The position numbers were made by a program, and so were the translations under genes. The notes beneath the pieces are model-generated. The model had not been told where the DNA came from. It ran no database searches and worked only from the letters and a program-made list of their open reading frames with translations. Shown one piece after another: positions 41,983-50,077 of a stretch of DNA of 60,366 nt (position 1 is its first letter; each line of letters begins with the position of its first letter). Source of the DNA: Clostridia bacterium (lineage in GTDB: Bacteria > Bacillota > Clostridia > Oscillospirales > CAG-272); the NCBI GenBank assembly GCA_017481495.1, contig JAFUPC010000087.1:1-60366 (forward strand), written 5' to 3'.

Positions 41983-43152
41983 TCATATTTTGACCGAAAG
42001 CTCCGATGCCAGCATCGCCGCGCCAACGGCGGCATTACCGTCTTCCGTCACGACTACATGGGGCGCATCTCCGCGCGAGACGACATTCAGCCGTGCAAAA
42101 AATGCATCGAGAAACAAGTCTTTCGCCCGAAGCATACTGCCGCAGAGGATCAGATTCCGGACACAAAGCAGAGAACAGGCATACGAAGCCGCGTGCGCAA
42201 GCGCATCCGCCGCACGGGAAAACGCCGCCTTCGCCCCCTCGTCTCCCGCCCGCGCACGTCCGCAGAGGACATCAAAGGGAAGTCCCGTCTGCCGCATCAG
42301 CCCCGTTTCCGAAGCATAGGCTTCCAGACACCCGCGTTTCCCGCAGACACATTCCGCGCCGTCTTCTTTAATCGGAATATGCCCGATCTCATAGATACCG
42401 GGACGGGTGTGCAGATGCCCGTCCGTCATGACCGCCATGCCGATGCCGCAGTCCAGACGCAGAAGCACGGCGTCCCGGAGAGAGGGGGAGGGATTGCACG
42501 CGATCAGAAGACAGTCCGGGTCGTGCGCCAGCCGCACGGGAATGCCGAGAACCGTCTCTACATGGTGGGAAAGCGGCACATCCCGCCACCCGCGGCATTC
42601 CGGCATGGAAACGGAGATGCCGTTTTCTGCATCCACGATCCCCTGCATGGCAATGCCTGCCGCAGTGGGGTGGTATCCCGGCGGGACAAGGGTCTGCATA
42701 TGACGGGCAAAACGGATGACATCATGTAACATTCCGTCAAGATTGGTGCAGTCGGCGGCCGCTGTTGCACGGGCATTTGCCTGGGCAAGAATTTCATTTC
42801 GGTAATTCATCACAACGCCCGAAAAGCCGGAGCGGTTGATGTCCAGTCCCAAGACACAGTGGGGGGCGGCGGCGGCACACAGTACGGTCGGAATGCGCCC
42901 GGCAGTACCTGTACCTGTGGGGCTGTCGTTCCCAGAATTGCCAACGGGACTGTCCGCTTTCTGCTCCGTGATGTAGCCGGCTTCCAGGAGTCCCGCGGTG
43001 AGGTTGGAGACAGCCCCCCACGACAGTCCGGTCTCCGCTTCCAGCTCCTTGCGTGTGACCTGCCCTCTTGCACGGATGTGCGCAAACAGCCCGGTCGCGT
43101 TCGCGGTCTTCATGTCCTGCTGATTGCCGTATTTCGGTGAATGAAATTGCAT
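41983..43152 (-). CDS. ROK-family transcriptional regulator
   Basis: A 389-residue ROK protein of the NagC/XylR type. The N-terminal winged helix (about 15-75, GLFAHIRARGQVTRKELEAE then TGLSWGAVSNLTAGLLEAGY) precedes the sugar-kinase-like ROK fold. The conserved EIGHIPI and the zinc-cysteine motif CVCGKRGCLEAYAS are present, so the ligand site looks intact; kinase activity is doubtful. Start ATG 43150-43152 is chosen for AGAGGGGA upstream, not the ATG at 43203, which has no ribosome binding site. It heads the operon ROK, MDR dehydrogenase, FGGY kinase, two mannitol-dehydrogenase paralogues. Its promoter faces that of the UlaG-like operon around a shared TGAT-N8-ATCA palindrome, so it probably controls both. 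Confidence 0.9.
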   Translation of the reverse strand: MQFHSPKYGNQQDMKTANATGLFAHIRARGQVTRKELEAETGLSWGAVSNLTAGLLEAGYITEQKADSPVGNSGNDSPTGTGTAGRIPTVLCAAAAPHCVLGLDINRSGFSGVVMNYRNEILAQANARATAAADCTNLDGMLHDVIRFARHMQTLVPPGYHPTAAGIAMQGIVDAENGISVSMPECRGWRDVPLSHHVETVLGIPVRLAHDPDCLLIACNPSPSLRDAVLLRLDCGIGMAVMTDGHLHTRPGIYEIGHIPIKEDGAECVCGKRGCLEAYASETGLMRQTGLPFDVLCGRARAGDEGAKAAFSRAADALAHAASYACSLLCVRNLILCGSMLRAKDLFLDAFFARLNVVSRGDAPHVVVTEDGNAAVGAAMLASELSVKI

Positions 43153-43187
43153 TCTATCACTTTCCCCTCTTTTTTGCGCAAAAGCAC

Positions 43188-43216
43188 TTGACTTTTTAAC
43201 CATTACCTGCTATAAT
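43188..43216 (+). promoter_or_regulatory. Promoter of the UlaG-like/GHL6-like operon
   Basis: TTGACT (43188-43193), 17-bp spacer, TATAAT (43211-43216), with start near 43223. Confidence 0.85.
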
Positions 43217-43231
43217 GATGATAGCATATCA
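43216..43231. promoter_or_regulatory. Candidate ROK operator between facing promoters
   Basis: TGATGATAGCATATCA (43216-43231) is a TGAT-N8-ATCA inverted repeat lying between the two -10 boxes and over both predicted start points. Confidence 0.55.
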
Positions 43232-43260
43232 ATTATATCACCGCGTGACAGAATTGTCAA
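43232..43260 (-). promoter_or_regulatory. Promoter of the ROK operon
   Basis: Minus strand TTGACA (43255-43260), 17-bp spacer, TATAAT (43232-43237), with start near 43225. It faces the plus-strand promoter at 43188-43216, and the two RNA starts nearly coincide. Confidence 0.88.
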
Positions 43261-43309
43261 TATCCCATCTGAAACTTATTGAAAAAATCATTTGATAAGG
43301 AGCACGCAT

Positions 43310-44158
43310 ATGCTTTCCGCAGTCTCTGTAAAAAATACGCTCTCCCGCTTGTCCCCTCATCAGATCGCGATGTGGTATCTCGGTCAGGTCGGTTTTCTGT
43401 TCGCATACCGGCAGAAGACCGTTCTGGTGGACGGGTATCTTTCCGATTATGTGGATCGGAATTGTTCATCGGAACTCGTTCCGTGGAAACGGCTGTACCC
43501 CGCGCCGATGGATGCGCATGACCTTTCGTTTGTGGATTATGTTCTCTGCACCCATACCCATTACGACCACACCGACCCCGATACCCTGTCGGCACTTTTG
43601 TCGGTAAATACAAAAGCCGTTTTTCTCGGCACCCACGCCGTTGCGCGCCGCTTTGCAGAACTGGGTGTTCCGGCAGAACGCATCCGGGCACTTGATAACG
43701 ATGAAACCGTTTCGCTCTGTAATGACATCACCGTCACGAATGTTCCCGCGGCGCATGAAGAACTGCACCCCGATGAGGCTGGGCAGTATGAGGAGGGCGG
43801 ATTCCGGCTTTTGTTCGGGGACGGAGAAGATGCCGTATCCGTCTACCATGCGGGCGACTGCTGTCTCTGGGACGGGCTTGAGAAACGCATCCGGAATACG
43901 GACATCCTGATTCTCCCGGTCAACGGCCGCGACTATTACCGCCGGTATGAAAAAGGCATCATCGGCAACTTCGACTGCACAGAGGCGATAACGCTGGCAA
44001 AGAACACGGGCGCAGAGCTTTTGATCCCCGTCCACATTGATCTCTACAAAGTGAATCAGCTGAATCCCGCGATTTTTGTCGATACGCTGGAGGGGCTGAA
44101 CCCCGCACAGAAATATCACATCTTCCGTCCGGGCGAAAAATATATTTATGAAAGATAA
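43310..44158 (+). CDS. Metallo-beta-lactamase-fold hydrolase, UlaG-like
   Basis: A 282-residue protein of the UlaG (L-ascorbate-6-phosphate lactonase) type. The metal-binding motif is CTHTHYDHTDPDTL near residue 80, with further ligands in YHAGDCCLWDG and NFDCTEAITLA and a terminal VHIDLYKVN. Members hydrolyse lactones or phosphoester-type sugar intermediates. It has no signal peptide. ATG 43310 follows AAGGAG (43298-43303). It is followed 10 bp later by the GHL6-like hydrolase gene, so the two likely act in one pathway. True UlaG function is not proven, since the ascorbate pathway genes are absent. Confidence 0.85.
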   Translation: MLSAVSVKNTLSRLSPHQIAMWYLGQVGFLFAYRQKTVLVDGYLSDYVDRNCSSELVPWKRLYPAPMDAHDLSFVDYVLCTHTHYDHTDPDTLSALLSVNTKAVFLGTHAVARRFAELGVPAERIRALDNDETVSLCNDITVTNVPAAHEELHPDEAGQYEEGGFRLLFGDGEDAVSVYHAGDCCLWDGLEKRIRNTDILILPVNGRDYYRRYEKGIIGNFDCTEAITLAKNTGAELLIPVHIDLYKVNQLNPAIFVDTLEGLNPAQKYHIFRPGEKYIYER

Positions 44159-44168
44159 AGAGGATATT

Positions 44169-46205
44169 ATGAAAACACCGTGGTATACAAACTGCTACCG
44201 CCGCAATCTGGTGGATATGCACATTGAAGACTGGGACGAGCGGTTCTTATCGGAATTTTCTCCCGAAACCTATGCGGAGAATCTGAAACTCGGCCGCATC
44301 GAAGCACCGATGCTGTATCTGCAATCCCATGTCGGACACTGCTATTTCCCGACGAAGGTCGGGCACACACACCGCGCGTTCACCGGTTCCCGCGCTGACG
44401 GAATGCGCCGTCTGGTCGATCTCTGCCTGGAAAACGGGATGCATCCCGTCGGGTATTACAGTCTGATCTACAACACAGTCGAGGCTGACCGTCATCCCGA
44501 TTGGCAGATCGTGGATGCCAACGGCAAGTCCCGGCGTGACGGGAACAGCCGCTACGGTCTGTGCTGTCCGAACAATGAAGAATACCGCGCGTTCGTCCTT
44601 GCGCAGATCGAGGAAATGGCGGAATATTTCCCGAATCTCGAGGGAATGTTCTACGACATGACCTTCTGGCCGGACATCTGCCATTGTCCTGCCTGCAAAG
44701 AAAAATACCGGCTTGCAACGGGAAAAACCGAATTCCCCGCGGTAAACTGGAACGATCCCGATTTCCGCGCGTTCAACGACCTGCGCACCGCGTGGCTCGG
44801 AGACTTTGCGCGCCTTGTGACCGAAAAGACGAAAGCCATGTGGAACGGCATCTCCGTTGAGCACAATTATGCCAATGCCGTTGCCTCCGATTCCAGTCTC
44901 ACTTGCTCCTCGGAAATCGTCAACGAGCAGTGCGACTACACGGGCGGCGACTTGTACGGAGACCTTTACAACCACTCATTCACGGCGAAATATTTTTATG
45001 GTGTGACAAAACATCAGCCATTTGAATACATGACCTGCCGCTGTGACCGCACGCTGTACGCGCATACCAACTCCAAAACGGAGGAAACGCTTGCCGTTGA
45101 GGTCATGCTGACCGCCGCCCATCACGGCGCATCGTTCGTCATCGACGCCATTGACCCGGTGGGAACGCTGGACCGCCGTGTCTATGACCGCATCGGAAAG
45201 GTATTTGAGCGCCAGATCCCGTATGAAATGTATTTCTATGGGGAGATGCTGTCGGACGTCGGTGTGTATTATGCGACGACGGGACGGTTCAACACGTCAG
45301 GACAAAGTTTCGACAACAAGAAATGTGCGGTTTCGGCGACAAAGACGCTCATCGAAGCACACATCCCCGTGTCTGTCATCTCCAACGCCGCAACGGGTAA
45401 CGAAAAGACCGCCGCCCTGCAGTGCATTCTCGCACCGCAGATCGCAGGCATCACAGCGCAGAACTGCGCCGACCTTATCCGGTATGTGGAAAACGGCGGA
45501 ACCTTGTACCTCTCCGGTGCCGAGGAACCCGAACTGCTCTCCGCCCTCATCGGTGCATCGCTCAAAGAGTACACCGCATCATGCGTGACCTATCTTGCGC
45601 CGACAGCGGCGGGAAAACCGTATTTCGGGGAATTCAACGAAAAATATCCGCTTCCCATTGAAGGGAAACTGCCGATACTGGAAAACTTTGCGGACTGCGA
45701 AATTCTTGCGACCCTCACACTTCCCTATACCACGCCGGGACAGGACAGCCACCACTTTGCCTCCATTCATTCCAACCCGCCCGGGGTTACGACGGACATT
45801 CCGGTGCTTGTGAAGCGATCCGTTGGCGCGGGACAGGTCATCTGGTCGGCGGCACCCATTGCGTTTGACCAGCGCCGTTCCCACCGCAATCTGCTTCTGT
45901 CCCTGCTTTCGGAGTATCTCACACCGACCGTCACCACCACAGCCCCCCGCGGGGTTGAGATCGTGACATTCCGGGCGGAAAACGAACTGCTCCTTAACGC
46001 CGTTGACCTGCTTGCAACGGATGAGCTTCTGCCGCGTCAGTCGTTTGGCATTTCCGTCCGGTCGGAAGCAGCACCGAAGAAAATCATCCGTGTCGGCGGA
46101 AAGGATGAAGCCGATGAGGAGATCCCGTTTACATACGAAAACGGACAGATCTTGTTTGCCGGCGGCGACATGGTGATCTTTGCAATGTACCACATTCTTT
46201 TTTAA
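44169..46205 (+). CDS. Putative glycoside hydrolase, GHL6-like with GATase-like middle domain
   Basis: A 678-residue cytoplasmic protein. The N-terminal TIM-barrel-like region (about 20-330) shows YLQSHVGHCYFPTKVGHTHR, MHPVGYYSLIYNT, LCCPNNEEYRAFVLAQI and FYDMTFWPDICHCPACKEKY. This order matches the hypothetical GHL6/GH29-related family, where the aspartate of FYDMTF is a candidate catalytic residue. A middle domain (about 390-480, VISNAATGNEKTAALQCILA then NCADLIRYVENGGTLYLSGA) resembles the trimerisation/GATase-like domain of GH42-type enzymes. ATG 44169 is chosen for AGAGG six bases upstream. Specificity is unknown; fucosidase-, galactosidase- or hexuronidase-like activity is possible. Confidence 0.75.
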   Translation: MKTPWYTNCYRRNLVDMHIEDWDERFLSEFSPETYAENLKLGRIEAPMLYLQSHVGHCYFPTKVGHTHRAFTGSRADGMRRLVDLCLENGMHPVGYYSLIYNTVEADRHPDWQIVDANGKSRRDGNSRYGLCCPNNEEYRAFVLAQIEEMAEYFPNLEGMFYDMTFWPDICHCPACKEKYRLATGKTEFPAVNWNDPDFRAFNDLRTAWLGDFARLVTEKTKAMWNGISVEHNYANAVASDSSLTCSSEIVNEQCDYTGGDLYGDLYNHSFTAKYFYGVTKHQPFEYMTCRCDRTLYAHTNSKTEETLAVEVMLTAAHHGASFVIDAIDPVGTLDRRVYDRIGKVFERQIPYEMYFYGEMLSDVGVYYATTGRFNTSGQSFDNKKCAVSATKTLIEAHIPVSVISNAATGNEKTAALQCILAPQIAGITAQNCADLIRYVENGGTLYLSGAEEPELLSALIGASLKEYTASCVTYLAPTAAGKPYFGEFNEKYPLPIEGKLPILENFADCEILATLTLPYTTPGQDSHHFASIHSNPPGVTTDIPVLVKRSVGAGQVIWSAAPIAFDQRRSHRNLLLSLLSEYLTPTVTTTAPRGVEIVTFRAENELLLNAVDLLATDELLPRQSFGISVRSEAAPKKIIRVGGKDEADEEIPFTYENGQILFAGGDMVIFAMYHILF

Positions 46206-46230
46206 GCATTTCTGAATCCCAAAAACAAAG

Positions 46231-46269
46231 AGCCGATACAGACGTTTTGCCTGTACCGGTTTCTTTTTT
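46231..46269. terminator. Bidirectional terminator
   Basis: CCGATACAG (46233-46241) pairs with CTGTACCGG (46251-46259) with one mismatch. TTTCTTTTTT follows on the plus strand and CTTTGTTTTT on the minus strand. Confidence 0.7.
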
Positions 46270-46273
46270 CAAT

Positions 46274-46364
46274 AGATATGTCCGATAACCGCATTCTGAC
46301 CGGGATAATACCTATCAAGTATGCACTGTTTCAAATAGATGGTGACAGGTTATCAAGCATATCT
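46274..46364 (-). repeat. 90-bp inverted-repeat element, family A, copy 2
   Basis: Read on the minus strand it starts AGATATGCTTGATAACC, overlapping the stop codon of the 46363 gene by two bases, and ends GGTTATCGGACATATCT. The interior blocks TGTCACCATC, ATACTTGATAGGTATTATCC and CGGTCAGAATG match copy 1 at 26490. Orientation relative to the preceding gene is the same as in copies 1 and 3. Confidence 0.8.
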
Positions 46365-46929
46365 AATACGGATTTTCGATCGGCGGCACCGATTGAACTT
46401 TTCGCATTTCCTGATTGTACATTCCCGCCAGCGCGTTCCAGGTGGGAAGATCCGGCTTTCCCGTTGCCGGGAGTCCGGAGAGCATCTGAATGACGGAAAC
46501 GGCGGCGGCTGTCGCATCGTCCCAGACACCCGTGACGGCGGGAGATGGGAAGAACCCCGATGTGCCGGATATGGTGCGGAGCATCACCTGCAATAGCTCC
46601 GTGAAATACGGAATGCGGTCAGAAGCGGGGGCAAGCGCGGCGTTGTACAGCGGAAACAGCGGCGCACCGGGAACGAAGGGCGCATATTGCTCCTCATATG
46701 TTGTGACGATGGCGGTCCAGGTCGCAAGGTCGACGTTTCCCGTTTCGAGCAGTCCCTTGAAGCGCTGAAAACTGCGGACGGCGTTTTCGGTCTGGTCGTT
46801 CGGAACGCCCGTGACGGCGACAAGCGGGATTCCCGCGTCGGGCAGCATATGGGACAGTCCGCGCAGAAGTGTCTGAAGCTCGCGGATGTTGGGGTCTGAA
46901 ACCGTTGTGTCAATGACAGCTGCTGGCAT
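46363..46929 (-). CDS. Peptidoglycan-binding domain protein
   Basis: A 188-residue protein made of two PG_binding_1-type repeats. The first (about 10-85) contains VTGVPNDQTENAVRSFQRFK and ATWTAIV; the second (about 105-180) contains VTGVWDDATAAAVSVIQML and LPTWNALAGMY. No enzymatic domain or signal peptide is visible. It is third in the operon with the SpoIID-like protein (11-bp gap) and the 48352 gene, behind a sigma-E-like promoter. It is probably a structural component of the spore or cell envelope. Confidence 0.83.
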   Translation of the reverse strand: MPAAVIDTTVSDPNIRELQTLLRGLSHMLPDAGIPLVAVTGVPNDQTENAVRSFQRFKGLLETGNVDLATWTAIVTTYEEQYAPFVPGAPLFPLYNAALAPASDRIPYFTELLQVMLRTISGTSGFFPSPAVTGVWDDATAAAVSVIQMLSGLPATGKPDLPTWNALAGMYNQEMRKVQSVPPIENPY

Positions 46930-46940
46930 AATGTCCTCCT

Positions 46941-48335
46941 TTATTCAAAATTTGCCGGGAACTGGCCCGGGGAACGGAGATTGCCCTCGGTGATGTCGTT
47001 TGCCTCCGATGCGATTGCCGCCCAAGTGATGGGGCCGACCACGCCGTTCGGCTCGATGCCGTACAGCTCCTGAAATGCAACTACGGCGTTGTAGGTCGCA
47101 TTTCCGAAATAGCCTGTGACGTTGAACGGGGTCAGTTCTTTCCACACGCCGGCGATCGTGTTGAGATATTCCTGCAATAACCGAACGTCTTCCCCCTCCG
47201 CGCCCCGCACAAGGAAGGTTCCCGGGAACGGAACGGGCGTATTCAGAAACGACGACGGCGGCTGGGAGGTGACGATGCCGCGGTAGACATCGTAAATGGC
47301 ATCCCAGGTATACGCGCCGACAATGCCGTCCTGGGTCAGACCGTAGGTGCGCTGAAAGGCTTTGACCGCATTCGTCGTCTGCTCTCCGAAATACCCGGTG
47401 ATGGGTATGGGCGGAACGCTGTTGACGAACTGCGCGATGTAGGCAAGCAGATATTGCAGGCTCTGCACGGCAAGGGAGCGGTCGCCCTCCTGCAAGGTTT
47501 CCGGAAATGCGGTCGAAATGTCCGTGATGCGCAGACCCTCGGAATTCAGCTCGTTGAGCCGTTTGACCGCGTTGAAGATGCGCTGGACGGAATACCATGT
47601 CCCGGGTCCGACCACGCCGTCGGGGGTGAGATTGAAAATACGCTGAAACGCTTTCACCGCATCCTCGGTCTCTACGGCAAAGATGCCGTCCACAGGATAG
47701 ATCTTCGGGATGGCGGGATAATTGCGGGAGATGCGGTTTAAGCGGAGTTGGAGATTCTTGACGTCGTTGCCGATGGAGCCGGAGCGCAGCGGGACACCGG
47801 GATAGGATTCCGGAATGTCCTCAACCGGAACGCCCGACACCACGCGGACATCATCGCCATAATAATATTGCAGAATCTGATACGGCAGTTTTCCTTGCTC
47901 GGCAAGCGGAACGGTTCCCCACTGGGAAAGACCCTCGCAGGTGACGGTGGTGCCGTTGCAGTACTGCGTGAAATACGGTTCAATGGCATCGCCGCGCGCA
48001 ACATAACTGTTGAAAATTTCATCGGCGATGCGGTCGATGTTGTCAAAGATGTTCCGCCCGTTGACGAAATATTGGTCGTAGGCGGTGGAATTGGTGATGT
48101 CGAAATCGTATCCGCGGGAACGGTAATATTCGGTATAAATGCGGTTCATGGCAAAGGACAGCTGGGCATACATATTCGCACGGATGGCGTTTTCCGGCCA
48201 GGTCGGGTAGATTTCGCTGGATGCGACGTTCTTGATGTAATCGGAAAACGGAACGGTGATGTTCGGCGCATCGGCATCCGGCGGTCCGAGATGCACGGTG
48301 ATGACGGAGGGAATGACAGGGACGGCACTTGGCAT
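46941..48335 (-). CDS. SpoIID-like domain and peptidoglycan-binding repeat protein
   Basis: A 464-residue protein with a SpoIID/LytB-like N-terminal domain (about 25-165: VASSEIYPTWPENAIRANMY, YTEYYRSRGYDFDITNSTAY, TVTCEGLSQWG). Three PG_binding_1 repeats follow, with the signatures VDGIFAVETEDAVKAFQRIF, ITGYFGEQTTNAVKAFQRTY and VTGYFGNATYNAVVAFQELY. SpoIID proteins are murein transglycosylase-like factors of sporulation. Whether this one is active cannot be told; the Ser-Glu-Ile (SEIYP) start of the domain is retained. AGGAGG precedes ATG 48333-48335. It is the middle gene of the envelope operon. Confidence 0.87.
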   Translation of the reverse strand: MPSAVPVIPSVITVHLGPPDADAPNITVPFSDYIKNVASSEIYPTWPENAIRANMYAQLSFAMNRIYTEYYRSRGYDFDITNSTAYDQYFVNGRNIFDNIDRIADEIFNSYVARGDAIEPYFTQYCNGTTVTCEGLSQWGTVPLAEQGKLPYQILQYYYGDDVRVVSGVPVEDIPESYPGVPLRSGSIGNDVKNLQLRLNRISRNYPAIPKIYPVDGIFAVETEDAVKAFQRIFNLTPDGVVGPGTWYSVQRIFNAVKRLNELNSEGLRITDISTAFPETLQEGDRSLAVQSLQYLLAYIAQFVNSVPPIPITGYFGEQTTNAVKAFQRTYGLTQDGIVGAYTWDAIYDVYRGIVTSQPPSSFLNTPVPFPGTFLVRGAEGEDVRLLQEYLNTIAGVWKELTPFNVTGYFGNATYNAVVAFQELYGIEPNGVVGPITWAAIASEANDITEGNLRSPGQFPANFE

Positions 48336-48351
48336 GGACGGAAGCCTCCTT

Positions 48352-48885
48352 TCAGTTCAGACCGTCCGGAATATGCTCCGAGACGATGACGAGCTCTCCG
48401 GTCGGTGCTTTATACTGTCCGCTTTCCGCAAGCGGAACAAGGTCGAAGTATTGTAAGGATTTCACTCCGGCAAAAATGGGAACCTCTCTTGCTTCCTCGG
48501 GGTAATAGCCGTCCCGGAACACACGGACGAGCGCCGTGGTATACGGAAGATACGGACTGCCCGGGGAAAGCGATTCGCTTTGTGCCGGTGCGGGGATGGG
48601 AACGGATTCCGCGATGCCGCTTTCGTCGGAGACCTGCGTGCGGAACAGGGAAAGGGAACCGTCCTCGCCGGGCAGGTAAATTTCAATTCTGACATCCGCA
48701 AGCGGCCACGCCTTGTTGCCCGTTCCCGTGGACACGGTCAGATACCCGACCGCCGCGCTGTCGCCGATGGGAGGCTGTTCTCGGGGTGGGGAAACCGCAG
48801 GTTCTGGAATCGCATTTCCCTGCGAAGCCGCATTTTCCTGTGGAGATGGTGTATTCTGTGTGGGGGTTTCCATATCTGCATTCAT
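48352..48885 (-). CDS. Envelope-operon protein with carboxypeptidase-regulatory-like fold
   Basis: A 177-residue protein. A Pro/Gln/Ser-rich N-terminal 55 residues (likely disordered) precede a beta-rich domain, AAVGYLTVSTGTGNKAWPLA, VRVFRDGYYPEEAREVPI, VKSLQYFDLVPL. That pattern is like the carboxypeptidase regulatory (CarboxypepD_reg-like) fold. There is no transmembrane segment. Start ATG 48883-48885 has AAGGAG 11 nt upstream. It is the first gene of the operon of three. Function is unknown; the context suggests a spore-coat or cortex-associated structural part. Confidence 0.75.
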   Translation of the reverse strand: MNADMETPTQNTPSPQENAASQGNAIPEPAVSPPREQPPIGDSAAVGYLTVSTGTGNKAWPLADVRIEIYLPGEDGSLSLFRTQVSDESGIAESVPIPAPAQSESLSPGSPYLPYTTALVRVFRDGYYPEEAREVPIFAGVKSLQYFDLVPLAESGQYKAPTGELVIVSEHIPDGLN

Positions 48886-48920
48886 ATTCCATCTTGCTCC
48901 TTTGGGTTTTGGGATGGAAC

Positions 48921-48949
48921 AGTATATGCGGGGCGAAGGTGGGATATGC
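48921..48949 (-). promoter_or_regulatory. Sigma-E-like sporulation promoter
   Basis: On the minus strand GCATATC (48943-48949), a 14-bp spacer, then CATATACT (48921-48928). This is close to the sigma-E consensus KMATATT-N14-CATACANT known from Bacillus. The predicted start near 48914 is about 30 nt before ATG 48885. No vegetative promoter was seen here. Confidence 0.6.
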
Positions 48950-48971
48950 AAAAAGCGGATGTGAAAAAAGA

Positions 48972-49038
48972 AAAATCCCGCTGTCTGACTGTCCGATTGC
49001 CGGACTGTGCGATTGCCGGCCTGTCGGTGCGGGATTTT
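48972..49038 (-). terminator. Terminator of the long 56559-49097 operon
   Basis: AAAATCCCGC (48972-48981) and GCGGGATTTT (49029-49038) pair perfectly around a loop holding two CGATTGCCGG repeats that form an inner hairpin. The minus strand continues into CTTTTTTC. It lies just beyond the last gene of the ten-gene run. Confidence 0.75.
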
Positions 49039-49096
49039 AAATCATGTGTATTTCTTTGTGTGGAAGCATTTCCTGTCCGTTTGTACGCAGTCGCAG

Positions 49097-50077
49097 TCAT
49101 CGCTTCCGTATGAAGTCGGTTCCGCCGCCCGCAAAACGGCCGGGGTCGCGCAGGGCATCGAGTCCCATCACGTCGAGCAGACGGACATAACGGGTCTCCA
49201 TTGCGCCGTTTTCATAAAGATCAATGACCCGTCCGCCGCGGATGTCGTCGTGGGTGGGACAGGACAGGGGCATATCGTATCCGACCGCGCCGCCGGATGC
49301 CAGCGTGATGCCGCAGTAAACAGCCGCGGCGTTGCTTGTGTGCTCGTGTCCGCTGAAAATGCCTTTGATGTCCCCGCGTTCCAGACACGCCATGAACAGT
49401 CCGGAATTGTGCGCAGGATAGGAAAACGTTCCGCGCCGGATGCCGGTAAGATCGGTCTCCTCCGGGTTTTCGCCGCAGAGAATGTACTCCGGGATGGGGT
49501 GGTGCGCAAAAAGAATGGCGGGAATCTTGTGCCGGTTCTCCTCCTCCATTGCGCGGGAAGTATCATAATACCACGCCGCCTCACCGAACGTAATTCCGTC
49601 GGGAGAAGCGGTGGAATCCAGAAGAAACATATTGTACGCGGTGCGCGCATCGCAGTCGATTTTTGACGAGTAAACGGGTACGACGTCGCTTCCGGGTGCG
49701 GAAATGCACAGCGGCGATTCTCCGTAGACCGCGAAAAGTTCCTCCGCTGTCATGCCGCAGGCGCGGTCGGAATCCCCGATCGTCACGGCGAACGGAATCC
49801 CGCGGCGGGAAAGCGGTTCCAGAATGCAGGAAAGATACGCGCGGAGCGTATCCGCGGTGCAGACGCCGTCGTCAAAGCATCCGGGGTCAAGCAGATCGCC
49901 GCCGAGCAGCACAAGGTCGGGAGACGTTTCGGTGAGCAGTGCATCTATCGCGCGGAACAGCTTCGGCGAGCAGTACGTTCCGCCGTGCAGGTCGGAGAGG
50001 AGGAGAATGCGGAATGTGCCGTCCCCGCAGAACGTGCCGTTCCGGTGAAAACGCAGAGGAAGCTTTGTTTTTTTCAA
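49097..50077 (-). CDS. Metallophosphoesterase paralogue with altered active site
   Basis: A 326-residue calcineurin-like phosphoesterase. The first motif LLLSDLHGG (D-x-H), GGDLLD, HHPIPEYI and GHEHTSN are present. But the third motif, GNHD in the upstream paralogue, reads IGDSDRACGMT here: the metal-binding Asn and the proton-donating His are lost. The enzyme is therefore probably impaired or regulatory, if the alignment holds. The start codon overlaps the paralogue stop by 4 bp (ATGA). The two proteins are clearly related over their length (LPLRFHRNGTF / IPLRFHPDGTF), so this is a tandem duplication followed by divergence. Confidence 0.85.
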   Translation of the reverse strand: MKKTKLPLRFHRNGTFCGDGTFRILLLSDLHGGTYCSPKLFRAIDALLTETSPDLVLLGGDLLDPGCFDDGVCTADTLRAYLSCILEPLSRRGIPFAVTIGDSDRACGMTAEELFAVYGESPLCISAPGSDVVPVYSSKIDCDARTAYNMFLLDSTASPDGITFGEAAWYYDTSRAMEEENRHKIPAILFAHHPIPEYILCGENPEETDLTGIRRGTFSYPAHNSGLFMACLERGDIKGIFSGHEHTSNAAAVYCGITLASGGAVGYDMPLSCPTHDDIRGGRVIDLYENGAMETRYVRLLDVMGLDALRDPGRFAGGGTDFIRKR

